A stretch of DNA of 64,000 bases from Nonlabens spongiae. Lineage in GTDB: Bacteria > Bacteroidota > Bacteroidia > Flavobacteriales > Flavobacteriaceae. The translations under genes and the position numbers were made by a program. Location: positions 3,162,501 to 3,226,500 of the forward strand of contig NZ_CP019344.1 in the NCBI RefSeq assembly GCF_002117125.1, read 5' to 3'. Under the pieces are notes generated by a model. That model was not told where the DNA came from, ran no database searches, and saw nothing but the letters and a program-made list of their open reading frames with translations. Shown one piece after another: positions 35,571 through 43,909 of the stretch (positions within the stretch are counted from its first letter, which is position 1; each line of letters opens with the position of its first letter).

Positions 35571-38500
35571 CTATTTATCCAAAACCCATTCTCCCTTCTG
35601 TATCAGTGGAATGGCTTGTTTGTACTTAGTAGTCTTGGTCTCGCCAGTCATCACGTTTTTAATAGTGACCTTATCGTTACGGCCTATTTTAGGCTGATCG
35701 CGAGTGATGGTTTCAGTAACCGCTGGACGTTGCTGTTGCTGGCGGCTGGCTCCTGCACCAACTGCTCTGGCTTGAGCGGCCTGCTCATCGCTGTTGAGAA
35801 CTTCCTCTTTTTGAGTGCTGGTTTTTTCTGCTTTGCGCTGTCTTGCCTCACTGATTGCATTAGCATCGCGAGTAGGTAAATCACCTTTAAACATAAAGCC
35901 AATGACATCTTTATTCACCTTATCGATCATTTCTTTAAAAAGCTCAAACGCCTCAAATTTGTAGATCAATAAAGGATCCTTTTGCTCGTGAACCGCAAGT
36001 TGCACACTTTGTTTCAACTCGTCCATCTTACGCAAGTGCGTTTTCCACGCATCGTCTATAATGGCAAGTGTGATGTTCTTTTCAAAATCAGTCACTAGAG
36101 TGCGACCTTCTGACTCATATGCATCTTTAAGGTCGGTAGCAACATTTAGTGTTTTGACACCATCAGTAAATGGAACGGCGATACGCTCAAACTTGCGTTC
36201 ATCGTTTTCAACGACATTTTTGATTACTGGGAAAACTTCCTCAGCGGTGCGCTCCATCTTCTCTTTATAATGCTGGTAAGCAGCTTTATACAGCGTATCT
36301 GTAATTTGCTTGTCACTTTGCTTGCCAAACTCCTCCTCAGTCACTGGACTGCTCATGGAGAAGTAGCGTATGATTTCAAACTCAAAGTTTTTATAATCGG
36401 CAGCTTGTTTGTTACTTTCTGTAATGACTTCAGCAATGTCGTAGATCATGTTTGCAATATCTACTGCAAGACGGTCTCCAAATAACGCATTGTAACGACG
36501 CTTGTAAATCACTTCACGCTGCGCGTTCATCACATCATCATATTCCAGCAGTCGCTTACGCACACCAAAAGCATTTTCTTCCACTTTTTTCTGTGCACGC
36601 TCGATGGATTTTGAAATCATGCTGTGCTGGATCACTTCGCCTTCTTTCATTCCCAGGCGGTCCATGGTTTTTGCCATGCGCTCAGATCCAAACAATCGCA
36701 TCAAGTTATCCTCAAGAGATACATAGAATTGCGAACTTCCTGGATCTCCCTGACGACCGGAACGACCTCTTAACTGACGGTCTACACGACGGGAATCGTG
36801 ACGCTCCGTACCGATGATGGCAAGACCACCTGCAGCTTTCACTTCGTCACTTAATTTAATATCTGTACCACGACCAGCCATGTTTGTGGCAATGGTGATC
36901 TGGCTTGGATTACCAGCTTCAGCGACGATTTCTGCCTCGCGCTTGTGTTGTTTTGCGTTCAATACGTTATGCTCAATTCCAGCTCTCTGTAGTGTACGAC
37001 TCAACAACTCAGAAATATCAACCGATGTCGTACCAATCAATACTGGTCTTCCCTGCTCGCGCAGCTTAGTGACTTCTTGTATTACCGCTCCGTATTTCTC
37101 ACGCTTGGTTTTATAAACTTTATCCTGACGATCGTCACGAGCGATAGGTTTATTAGTAGGTATTTCTACCACGTCCAGCTTGTAGATTTCCCAGAACTCA
37201 CCAGCCTCAGTCACCGCTGTACCCGTCATACCCGCAAGCTTCTTATACATACGGAAGTAATTCTGAAGGGTAATCGTTGCAAAAGTCTGCGTAGCGTCTT
37301 GAATCTTAACGTTCTCCTTAGCCTCGATCGCCTGGTGTAAACCATCGCTGTAACGACGGCCTTCCATGATACGACCCGTCTGCTCATCTACGATCATTAC
37401 TTGTTCTTCCTTGACGATACCTTTTGGGGTACGTTTATCATGAGCCATCACCACATACTCAGTATCCTTCTCAAATAAGGTATAGGCTTTAAGCAGTTGG
37501 TTGAGGGTATGAATACGCTCTGACTTTATAGAGAACTCTCTAAAAAGTTCCTCTTTTTTCTCAGCTTCTTCTTCCTTAGAAAGACCCGCCGACTCGATGC
37601 GGCCTATTTCCAAACCTACTTCAGGCATCACGAAAAATTCTGGATCATCCTTCCCAGAAAGAAATTCAATTCCTTTATCAGTCAGTTCTACCTGATTGTT
37701 CTTTTCATCAATCACAAAATACAATCCCGCGTCTACCTTAGGCATTTCACGGTTGTTGTCTTGCATGTAGAAATTCTCCGTCTTTTGAAGCAAGGTCTTG
37801 ATACCTTCTTCACTCAAGAACTTGATCAACGCCTTGTTCTTAGGAAGACCACGATACACTTGAAGGAGCAATCTTCCTCCTTCTTTGGTATCTCCCTCGC
37901 TTATTAACTTTTTAGCTTGTGCTAAAACTTGAGTCAGTTCCTTGCGCTGAACACCTACTATATTTTCCACTGGTTGCTTGAGCGTGTCAAACTCTTGACG
38001 GTCACCTTCTGGAACTGGTCCAGAAATGATCAGTGGGGTACGAGCATCATCAATTAAAACCGAATCGGTTTCATCAATAATCGCGTAATTGTGTTTGCGT
38101 TGAACAAGATCTTTGGTGGCGTGAGCCATATTATCACGCAAATAGTCAAAACCAAATTCATTATTGGTTCCATAAGTAATATCGGCTAGATAAGCTTTGC
38201 GACGTGCTTCACTATTTGGTTTATGATAATCGATACAGTCTATTGAGAGTCCGTGAAATTCAAACAGCGGTCCTATCCATGCGCTATCCCTTTTAGCAAG
38301 ATAGTCGTTTACGGTAACTACGTGAACTCCATTTCCAGTCAATGCATTTAAGTAAACAGGCAGTGTCGCCACGAGCGTTTTACCTTCACCAGTTTGCATC
38401 TCGGCAATTTTGCCTTGGTGCAATGCCGTACCACCTATTAACTGAACATCATAGTGTATCATGTCCCAAGTGATGGGTTTACCAGCGGCATCCCATGAAT

Positions 38501-38972
38501 TAGACCAGATGGCATCGTCACCATCCAAGCTTACATAATCTTTTTCGGCTGAGAGCTCACGATCTCGCGGAGTCGCAGTAACGCGCAGTTCTGTGTTGTG
38601 GAAGAATCTTTTTGCGGTTTCTTTTACGACTGCAAATGCCTCAGGTAGGATCTCGTCCAGTACCTTTTCTGCTTGCTCGTATGCTGTATCTTCCAGAGCG
38701 TCGATCTGGTTGTAGATTTCTTCACGCTGGTCTATGTCTTCCTCTTTGTCTGCCTGTTCTTTTAAGTCGGAGATGTTTTTGAGGGTTTCCGCTTTCGCGA
38801 AAGCGATCTTATCTTTAAACTCTACTGTCTTATTACGCAACTCGTCTATAGAAAGCTTCTCCATTTGAGGCTCCACGGCAAGAACCTGATCAACGAAAGG
38901 GCGTAACTCCTTAACGTCCTTCTGGGATTTATCCCCTACAAAAATTTTTAAAACGGAATCTAATAGTCCCAT
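35571..38972 (-). CDS. secA: Preprotein translocase ATPase SecA
   Basis: A 1133-aa SecA, longer than the E. coli protein because of insertions typical of Bacteroidetes. Walker A EMQTGEGKTLVA, DETDSVLIDDARTPLIISG (motif II and the preprotein-binding domain border), TNMAGRGTDIKL and RQLRGRSGRQGDPGSSQF are all present. The C-terminus lacks the zinc-binding CXCX8CH tail and ends KYKQAIPLIQKGEWVLDK. It drives Sec-dependent export at the inner membrane. A palindrome copy (38790-38805) encodes KIAFAKAET in the N-terminal helical part. A -7 box TATATTTG lies 23-30 bp upstream. Confidence 0.98.
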   Translation of the reverse strand: MGLLDSVLKIFVGDKSQKDVKELRPFVDQVLAVEPQMEKLSIDELRNKTVEFKDKIAFAKAETLKNISDLKEQADKEEDIDQREEIYNQIDALEDTAYEQAEKVLDEILPEAFAVVKETAKRFFHNTELRVTATPRDRELSAEKDYVSLDGDDAIWSNSWDAAGKPITWDMIHYDVQLIGGTALHQGKIAEMQTGEGKTLVATLPVYLNALTGNGVHVVTVNDYLAKRDSAWIGPLFEFHGLSIDCIDYHKPNSEARRKAYLADITYGTNNEFGFDYLRDNMAHATKDLVQRKHNYAIIDETDSVLIDDARTPLIISGPVPEGDRQEFDTLKQPVENIVGVQRKELTQVLAQAKKLISEGDTKEGGRLLLQVYRGLPKNKALIKFLSEEGIKTLLQKTENFYMQDNNREMPKVDAGLYFVIDEKNNQVELTDKGIEFLSGKDDPEFFVMPEVGLEIGRIESAGLSKEEEAEKKEELFREFSIKSERIHTLNQLLKAYTLFEKDTEYVVMAHDKRTPKGIVKEEQVMIVDEQTGRIMEGRRYSDGLHQAIEAKENVKIQDATQTFATITLQNYFRMYKKLAGMTGTAVTEAGEFWEIYKLDVVEIPTNKPIARDDRQDKVYKTKREKYGAVIQEVTKLREQGRPVLIGTTSVDISELLSRTLQRAGIEHNVLNAKQHKREAEIVAEAGNPSQITIATNMAGRGTDIKLSDEVKAAGGLAIIGTERHDSRRVDRQLRGRSGRQGDPGSSQFYVSLEDNLMRLFGSERMAKTMDRLGMKEGEVIQHSMISKSIERAQKKVEENAFGVRKRLLEYDDVMNAQREVIYKRRYNALFGDRLAVDIANMIYDIAEVITESNKQAADYKNFEFEIIRYFSMSSPVTEEEFGKQSDKQITDTLYKAAYQHYKEKMERTAEEVFPVIKNVVENDERKFERIAVPFTDGVKTLNVATDLKDAYESEGRTLVTDFEKNITLAIIDDAWKTHLRKMDELKQSVQLAVHEQKDPLLIYKFEAFELFKEMIDKVNKDVIGFMFKGDLPTRDANAISEARQRKAEKTSTQKEEVLNSDEQAAQARAVGAGASRQQQQRPAVTETITRDQPKIGRNDKVTIKNVMTGETKTTKYKQAIPLIQKGEWVLDK
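38790..38805. repeat. Dispersed palindrome, full copy inside secA
   Basis: CGCTTTCGCGAAAGCG; AFAKA on the minus strand. Confidence 0.92.
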
Positions 38973-38994
38973 ATAATATGTGGTTTGAAGCCTT

Positions 38995-39002
38995 CAAATA
39001 TA
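38995..39002 (-). promoter_or_regulatory. -7 box of secA
   Basis: TATATTTG on the minus strand, 23 bp before the ATG; no TTG at ideal distance. The box sits in the loop of a short inverted repeat AGCCTT / AAGGCT. Confidence 0.5.
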
Positions 39003-39090
39003 AAGGCTGTAAATATCAATGTTTAACGCTGCGCAAAAGTACATGAATCATGCCGACTCACGGAATCTATAACAACTGACAAATGCGCAT

Positions 39091-39117
39091 AAAAAAAGCC
39101 TCTCAAGGAGACTTTTT
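39091..39117 (-). terminator. Terminator of the DUF2795 gene
   Basis: Minus-strand stem AAGTCTC / GAGGCTT with one G-T pair, followed by seven T residues. Confidence 0.65.
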
Positions 39118-39138
39118 GTTTATGATCACGATGGATCG

Positions 39139-39360
39139 TTAGTACTCGTCCTCGTTCCAGAGGTAATCATCATCAGTAGGATAATCTGGCCAGATTTCTT
39201 GAATTGATTCATACAAATCACCCTCGTCCTCGATGGCTTGTAGATTTTCTACAACCTCAAGAGGAGCTCCAGTACGAATGGCATAATCAATCAGCTCATC
39301 TTTTTCTGCTGGCCACGGTGCGTCGCTTAAGTACGATGCTAACTCCAGGGTCCAATACAT
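39139..39360 (-). CDS. DUF2795 small acidic protein
   Basis: A 73-aa protein with the DUF2795 pattern ASYLSDAPWPAEKDELIDYA, TGAPLEVVENLQAI and a YESIQEIWPDYPTDDD ending. Universal in flavobacteria; no function assigned. It has its own well-spaced promoter and a terminator, so it is a monocistronic gene, probably well expressed. Confidence 0.92.
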   Translation of the reverse strand: MYWTLELASYLSDAPWPAEKDELIDYAIRTGAPLEVVENLQAIEDEGDLYESIQEIWPDYPTDDDYLWNEDEY

Positions 39361-39384
39361 AGTATAACTCGTTTAGAATTTTTG

Positions 39385-39414
39385 CAAAAATAATCTTATG
39401 ATGTTACTGTGCAA
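39385..39414 (-). promoter_or_regulatory. Promoter of the DUF2795 gene
   Basis: Minus strand: TTG (39414-39412), 19 bp, TATTTTTG (39392-39385), 24 bp before the ATG; ideal spacing. Confidence 0.7.
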
Positions 39415-39506
39415 GTGAATTTAATTTTTTTGTCAAAAATAAATTTATGAGTCTCAACTTATTGTAATACAACTGACTACACGGACCTGTTAATGGGTGA
39501 ATAAGC

Positions 39507-40082
39507 CTAATTCTCCTTACTTGGTATCCATTTGATCTCCTCTGCACCTAGATTATGTGACATTTTACGCCCGAGCATAAAGAGGTAATCAGACAATCTA
39601 TTTAGATATTTTAAAACCATCTCATCTATGGAGGTATGTTCATTTAATTCTGATGCGAGTCGTTCTGCACGCCTGCAAACCGTCCGGGTAATGTGACAAA
39701 ATGACACAGATTGATGACCTCCTGGAAGTATGAAGTGGGTCATTTGAGGCAAGTCAGCTTCCATTTTATCCATTTCTTGCTCGAGATAGGTAATGTCCTC
39801 TTCTTTGATGCGCGGAATATTAAGTCTCTGTTTCCCGTTTTTGAGCATTTCCTTTTCTGGAGGAGTAGCGAGAATAGCTCCTATGGTAAAAAGTCGATCT
39901 TGGATAGAGATAATAGTTGACTTTACGTGTGCATCCACAGGTTGATCTCTCAATAAGCCCATCCAGCTATTGAGTTCATCTACGGTTCCGTAGCTGTCTA
40001 TGCGTAAGTTATGCTTTGGTACGCGAGTGCCACCATATAGAGCGGTGGTTCCCTTATCTCCAGTTTTTGTGTATATCTTCAT
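39507..40082 (-). CDS. Cob(I)yrinic acid a,c-diamide adenosyltransferase, PduO type
   Basis: A 191-aa ATP:cob(I)alamin adenosyltransferase. N-terminal KIYTKTGDKGTTALYGGTRVPK binds ATP; DSYGTVDELNSWMG and the C-terminal RTVCRRAERLASEL with YLNRLSDYLFMLGR complete the PduO signature. It makes adenosylcobalamin, the cofactor used by methylmalonyl-CoA mutase, which fits the presence of meaB 6.5 kb away. Confidence 0.95.
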   Translation of the reverse strand: MKIYTKTGDKGTTALYGGTRVPKHNLRIDSYGTVDELNSWMGLLRDQPVDAHVKSTIISIQDRLFTIGAILATPPEKEMLKNGKQRLNIPRIKEEDITYLEQEMDKMEADLPQMTHFILPGGHQSVSFCHITRTVCRRAERLASELNEHTSIDEMVLKYLNRLSDYLFMLGRKMSHNLGAEEIKWIPSKEN

Positions 40083-40190
40083 GTTGCGTTTTGATCCAAA
40101 GATAGGGGATGAGCCTTTTATTTGAGGAGGATGGCATCATCTCAAAATTGTAATGCTTAAGACTAGTGATGCTTTGAATTCAGTTAATAT

Positions 40191-40355
40191 TTATAATTTT
40201 ACTTGCTGAGGGTATTGACGTTTCGATAGTTTGTGGATAATTCTTTTACGATAACCTCGCCTGCGAATTCTACGCTTATCAGTATTACGCTTGTTGAGCC
40301 CGATAAAGAACAACACCCCTACAAATAGTGCTGCCAAGGAAAACCATAACCCCAT
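40191..40355 (-). CDS. Small single-pass membrane protein with basic tail (54 aa)
   Basis: A 54-aa ORF from ATG 40355 to TAA 40191. Residues 3-20 form one hydrophobic helix (LWFSLAALFVGVLFFIGL). The next 34 residues carry about 15 Lys/Arg (NKRNTDKRRIRRRGYRKR). N-out or N-in with the tail in the cytoplasm would follow the positive-inside rule. It fills most of an otherwise empty 405-bp gap between the adenosyltransferase and YceI genes. No family recognised; the length and composition resemble small membrane-bound nucleic-acid or ribosome-interacting proteins, which is only a guess. Confidence 0.55.
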   Translation of the reverse strand: MGLWFSLAALFVGVLFFIGLNKRNTDKRRIRRRGYRKRIIHKLSKRQYPQQVKL

Positions 40356-40435
40356 ATCTACATTTTGTCAATAGTTCGATTTAATTTCTGTGTCAATATA
40401 CTATTTTACTAAAAGTAATGTCGTCAGGGTAAATC

Positions 40436-40468
40436 AAAAAACGAGTCGTATCCCTACAACTCGTTTTT
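40436..40468 (-). terminator. Terminator of the YceI gene
   Basis: Perfect 10-bp stem AAAAACGAGT / ACTCGTTTTT with a 12-nt loop and further T residues on the minus strand. Confidence 0.85.
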
Positions 40469-40487
40469 GAAAAAAGTATGGGAAAGT

Positions 40488-41006
40488 TTAAAACTTCAAA
40501 TCTACTTCCACATCAAAATTATCGTGAATCAGATTATCGCCCAGGCTTTTAAAAAAGCTTTTTGAGCCATATTTTACATTGTATTTGCTGCGATCAATGG
40601 TAAGCGTTGTGGTTGCACCATTCTCACTCACTTCTAAAGGAAAGCTTACGGGATGCTTAATTCCCTTAACCGTAAGATCTGCTGATACTTGATAGTGCTG
40701 GCCTTGAGATTGAACATCAGTTATTTTTAAATGAGCGATGGGATGTTGCTCAACGCTAAAGAAATCATCACTTTTTAAATGCCCCTCAAGCTTTGCCTGC
40801 ATATCACCAGTAAGGTCAGTTACCGCTATGGTATTCATGTCAATTTCAAATTTACCTCCCACTAATTGATCATTATCAAATTGAAGCTCGCCATTTCTTA
40901 GGTGAATAGTTCCTTCATGAGATCCACCTATCTTTCTTCCTGTCCATTTACTGATGCTGGAAGTAGGGTCAATTGATTTTGAGAAGTTACTTTTTAAAGA
41001 TTCCAT
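40488..41006 (-). CDS. YceI-family protein, cytoplasmic form
   Basis: A 172-aa lipocalin-like YceI protein: SISKWTGRKIGGSHEGTIHLR, GGKFEIDMNTIAVTDL, LEGHLKSDDFFSVEQHP and VKGIKHPVSFPLEV. It has no signal peptide, unlike periplasmic YceI. YceI proteins bind isoprenoid lipids. A MarR-family gene lies 50 bp upstream on the same strand; an operator-like sequence in that gap recurs upstream of marR. Confidence 0.92.
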   Translation of the reverse strand: MESLKSNFSKSIDPTSSISKWTGRKIGGSHEGTIHLRNGELQFDNDQLVGGKFEIDMNTIAVTDLTGDMQAKLEGHLKSDDFFSVEQHPIAHLKITDVQSQGQHYQVSADLTVKGIKHPVSFPLEVSENGATTTLTIDRSKYNVKYGSKSFFKSLGDNLIHDNFDVEVDLKF

Positions 41007-41026
41007 AATTTAATTGTTTAAACGTT

Positions 41027-41040
41027 AATTGTGTATACAA
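41027..41040. promoter_or_regulatory. Candidate MarR operator upstream of the YceI gene
   Basis: AATTGTGTATACAA, a TTGT-N4-ACAA dyad, differing in two central bases from AATTGTGGGTACAA at 41493-41506 upstream of marR. Confidence 0.5.
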
Positions 41041-41056
41041 GTAATTGTAAATTTTT

Positions 41057-41476
41057 TTAGATTTTATTTAAAAGTTCAATTAGCAAATTCAGATCCTCAT
41101 CTGATGTTTCTTTGAGGATATCAGCCTCAGACGCTTCCACTTTTTTATCGATTTTTGAAAGTAGATCTAATCCATCTTGGGTGATCGTAAGCTCGATCTG
41201 TCGTCTATCAGTAGGACATTGAATTCTCTTTACCAAATCCTTAGTTACCAACTTGTCAATAACCCTGGTAGTATTAGAATTGTTGTGGATCATGTCCTTA
41301 CTTACATCCTGAAGGCTTGCTGCTTCTCCTTTTCTGCCTCGTAAAATACGGAGTACATTAAACTGCTGTATAGTTAATTTTTCTTGTTTCAAGGTCATTG
41401 AAACGGCTTCTGTAAACTCAGTACCTTTCTTTACTACGGTTGTGATTAATTTTCTATTAAGTGATGCTCGATCCAT
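41057..41476 (-). CDS. MarR-family transcriptional regulator
   Basis: 139 aa from the ATG at 41476 (the frame is open upstream, but MDRASLNRKL fits the family start). Winged helix: LTIQQFNVLRILRG, SLQDVSKDMIHNNSNTTRVIDKLVTKDLV, and the wing RIQCPTDRRQIELTIT. It probably controls itself and the YceI gene 50 bp downstream. Its -7 box (TAAGTTTG) overlaps the candidate operator at 41493-41506, which fits autorepression. The inducer is unknown. Confidence 0.9.
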   Translation of the reverse strand: MDRASLNRKLITTVVKKGTEFTEAVSMTLKQEKLTIQQFNVLRILRGRKGEAASLQDVSKDMIHNNSNTTRVIDKLVTKDLVKRIQCPTDRRQIELTITQDGLDLLSKIDKKVEASEADILKETSDEDLNLLIELLNKI

Positions 41477-41492
41477 TAAAAACAATAACAAT

Positions 41493-41506
41493 AATTGTGG
41501 GTACAA
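41493..41506. promoter_or_regulatory. Candidate MarR operator upstream of marR
   Basis: AATTGTGGGTACAA, overlapping the marR -7 box; near copy of the site at 41027-41040. Confidence 0.5.
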
Positions 41507-41537
41507 ACTTATTTGTTTTTCGATTAATGATCTACAA
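41504..41537 (-). promoter_or_regulatory. Promoter of marR
   Basis: Minus strand: TTG (41537-41535), 23 bp, TAAGTTTG (41511-41504), 28 bp before the ATG. Confidence 0.5.
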
Positions 41538-41595
41538 CAGACTGTTAAACTTAGAAACACTAATATTGTAATTCAAATCCCTTTGAAATTGAGTT

Positions 41596-42195
41596 ATGAA
41601 AAAATTGATTTTTATTTTTGTGATATTATGCACTTCTCTGACTTACGCTCAAAATAATAATGCTTTTGGATTAAGAGCAGGTTTGGGCTATGGTTCTACA
41701 GGAGATCTATCTACTGATCTTGAAAATATTGAAGATCCAGATGGTAACGTGGGTTATCAATTTGGGTTCTTTGCAAAATTTGATTTAGGTCCCGTATACC
41801 TTAGACCAGAATTGCTTTATTCTCGACTTTTCTCAGATTATAGTGAAGGTAGATTTGATCTGGAACAGATCAACGCGCCCGTGTTAATAGGAGTAAATGT
41901 GGTAGGCCCATTGAACCTTTTTGCGGGTCCATCGTTAAATTATACCCTAGATACAGAATTTGAAGAAAATGTAAGGGCTGGGAATAGATTTGATTTTGAG
42001 GATATTGAAGATCGATTTACCGTGGGGGTGCAATTTGGTGCTAGTGTTTATTTCAATAACCTAGAAGTAGGTTTACGTTATGATAGAGCCTTGAATGAGA
42101 ATGAAGCTAGATTTGTTGGGAACAATGGACTCGGTGAGAGGCGTATCGATTCTAGAACAGAACAATTTATTCTAGCACTCAGTTTACAACTTTAA
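41596..42195 (+). CDS. Outer-membrane beta-barrel (porin-family) protein
   Basis: A 199-aa protein with a signal peptide (MKKLIFIFVILCTSLTYAQ). It is made of about eight amphipathic beta strands with a terminal phenylalanine-type insertion signal (EQFILALSLQL). Typical of the Bacteroidetes outer-membrane beta-barrel family (OMP_b-brl). Substrate or partner unknown. Divergent from marR, so the two genes share a 119-bp control region. Confidence 0.85.
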   Translation: MKKLIFIFVILCTSLTYAQNNNAFGLRAGLGYGSTGDLSTDLENIEDPDGNVGYQFGFFAKFDLGPVYLRPELLYSRLFSDYSEGRFDLEQINAPVLIGVNVVGPLNLFAGPSLNYTLDTEFEENVRAGNRFDFEDIEDRFTVGVQFGASVYFNNLEVGLRYDRALNENEARFVGNNGLGERRIDSRTEQFILALSLQL

Positions 42196-42218
42196 GAATT
42201 ACTTTCTACGAGATGTTT

Positions 42219-42243
42219 AGGCAGGTTGTTTCCTGCCTTTTTT
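42219..42243 (+). terminator. Terminator of the beta-barrel gene
   Basis: Stem AGGCAGG / CCTGCCT with loop TTGTTT and a T run; it runs into the stop codon of the convergent gene. Confidence 0.85.
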
Positions 42244-43909
42244 ATTGCATGAAATTTCCTTTTCGGACAGATTTTAAATCCAAAGCATTAACAGCATTCC
42301 CTTCTAAACCTATTACATTTTTAGAAACAAACCGTATGCTTTCATCATAATAAAGTGGTACAACTGGTGCCTGATCAATTAGTATGCTGTCCATTTTACG
42401 GTAGAGTTGTTTGCGCTGCTCAGGATCAGCGACCCGCTGGCTATTTAAATATAAACTATCAAAAGTCTTATTTTCAAAAAAGGTGTAGTTACTACCACTT
42501 GGAGTGTGATTTTCTGAATAAAAAAGAGCGAGATAATTCTCTGCATCAGGGTAGTCTGCGATCCAGCTACTTCTGAAGGATTCTAATTTTCCGGTCTTGC
42601 GCATCTGCCTTAATGTAGATGGTGGGAGTACTTCGACTTCCACAATCAATCCTATTTTCTGCAGTTCCTGCTGTATGAATTCGCAAATATCGAGATAATT
42701 CGCACCGGTGCTGATCTTAACAGTAACTTGATCGACGTTGTTCTCAGCTTTATAGGCGTCCACTAGAGACTGGGCTTCCTTTTGATCGTAAATAAAACCT
42801 GATGCATTGCCTCCGGCAGGTAATCCCAATGGAATAAATCCAGAAGTCGCCGGTCGACCTATATTATTTTTCAAATAACGGATCATCTTATGACGATCAA
42901 ATCCCAAGTTGATCGCTCGTCTTATTCTTATATCTTGAAGAGGCCCTTCGTTTTTCAGGTTCAGTCCGAGATATTCCGTATTCAGGAAAGGTTGTTTTAC
43001 AAGATTGACTTGTGATTTATACTTTGGTTTGAGCGTTCCATTACTCATTAGCAATTCATCCTTGTAACTAGGGTCTAGTGCGTTGATAAAATCAAGATTA
43101 CCTTGAACAAATTCCAGAAACTCACTTTGTTTGTCTGGCTTAAATGTAATGGCAACGGCTTCTAGATAAGGAAGATGGTTCCCCTCAGAATCTTCCTCGT
43201 GATAATGAGGATTTTTACGGAGTACCATTTTTACATTTTCTTCCCAGCGTTTCAGGTAAAATGGCCCTGTACCGATGGGATTGCTTCTGAATGCGTGCTC
43301 TTTATCTTCGACAACCTCTTTAGGTATGACTGAACAGTATTTCATGGTCAATATTCCTAAAAAGGCTGGATTAGGTTGTTTCAGTTTAATTTGAAGCGTG
43401 TGTTCATCTATGGCTGTCATCTCTTCAACTGCTGCCATGGTCCAGGCTCCGGGCGAAGCAACTTCTGGATCGGTTAATCTGGAGAGTGAATATTTGAAGT
43501 CCTCAGCATTTACGGTCCGCATATTTGACCTTCCATAATTTCCATCAAGAATTCCATCATCACGAGGTTCTACAAATAAGAGCTCGGTATTATGAAAATG
43601 AATATTTCGCTTTAAGCGAAAAGTATAAAGCGTACCGTCTTCACTGATGTCCCAAGACCCTGCGAGATCCGGAACCACGTTGAGATCTTTATCTAATCGC
43701 ACCAATCCATTATAAAGCTGGTTGCAGACCCAAATGTTGCGCTGATCCTTTGCAAAAGCGGGATCCAGAGTCGTCACATTGGCATGCTCATTATATCTGA
43801 AAACGGTAGCAGGATCTATAGCTTCTGAGTCTGACTGACAGCTTTCTAAACCCAAAAAAAGCGTACAAAGCAGTAAGAGTAAAATCGCCAGATTTCCCTT
43901 TTTATTCAT
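42242..43909 (-). CDS. Peptide ABC transporter substrate-binding lipoprotein (SBP family 5)
   Basis: A 555-aa lipoprotein (signal ending GLESC, Cys24). SBP_bac_5 features: ANVTTLDPAFAKDQRNIWV, QLYNGLVRLD, LAGSWDISEDGTLYTFRLKRN, PIGTGPFYLKRW, and SWIADYPDAENYLALFYSEN near the C-terminus. It binds oligopeptides or nickel-type ligands for an ABC importer whose permeases are not in the window. Its start overlaps the Gfo/Idh/MocA gene by 8 bp. Confidence 0.93.
   Translation of the reverse strand: MNKKGNLAILLLLLCTLFLGLESCQSDSEAIDPATVFRYNEHANVTTLDPAFAKDQRNIWVCNQLYNGLVRLDKDLNVVPDLAGSWDISEDGTLYTFRLKRNIHFHNTELLFVEPRDDGILDGNYGRSNMRTVNAEDFKYSLSRLTDPEVASPGAWTMAAVEEMTAIDEHTLQIKLKQPNPAFLGILTMKYCSVIPKEVVEDKEHAFRSNPIGTGPFYLKRWEENVKMVLRKNPHYHEEDSEGNHLPYLEAVAITFKPDKQSEFLEFVQGNLDFINALDPSYKDELLMSNGTLKPKYKSQVNLVKQPFLNTEYLGLNLKNEGPLQDIRIRRAINLGFDRHKMIRYLKNNIGRPATSGFIPLGLPAGGNASGFIYDQKEAQSLVDAYKAENNVDQVTVKISTGANYLDICEFIQQELQKIGLIVEVEVLPPSTLRQMRKTGKLESFRSSWIADYPDAENYLALFYSENHTPSGSNYTFFENKTFDSLYLNSQRVADPEQRKQLYRKMDSILIDQAPVVPLYYDESIRFVSKNVIGLEGNAVNALDLKSVRKGNFMQ

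Noticed and set aside
43745..43760. CTTTGCAAAAGCGG in the peptide-binding lipoprotein gene as a palindrome copy
   Set aside because: The CGCG core is missing and the encoded DPAFAKDQ is explained by the SBP family motif.
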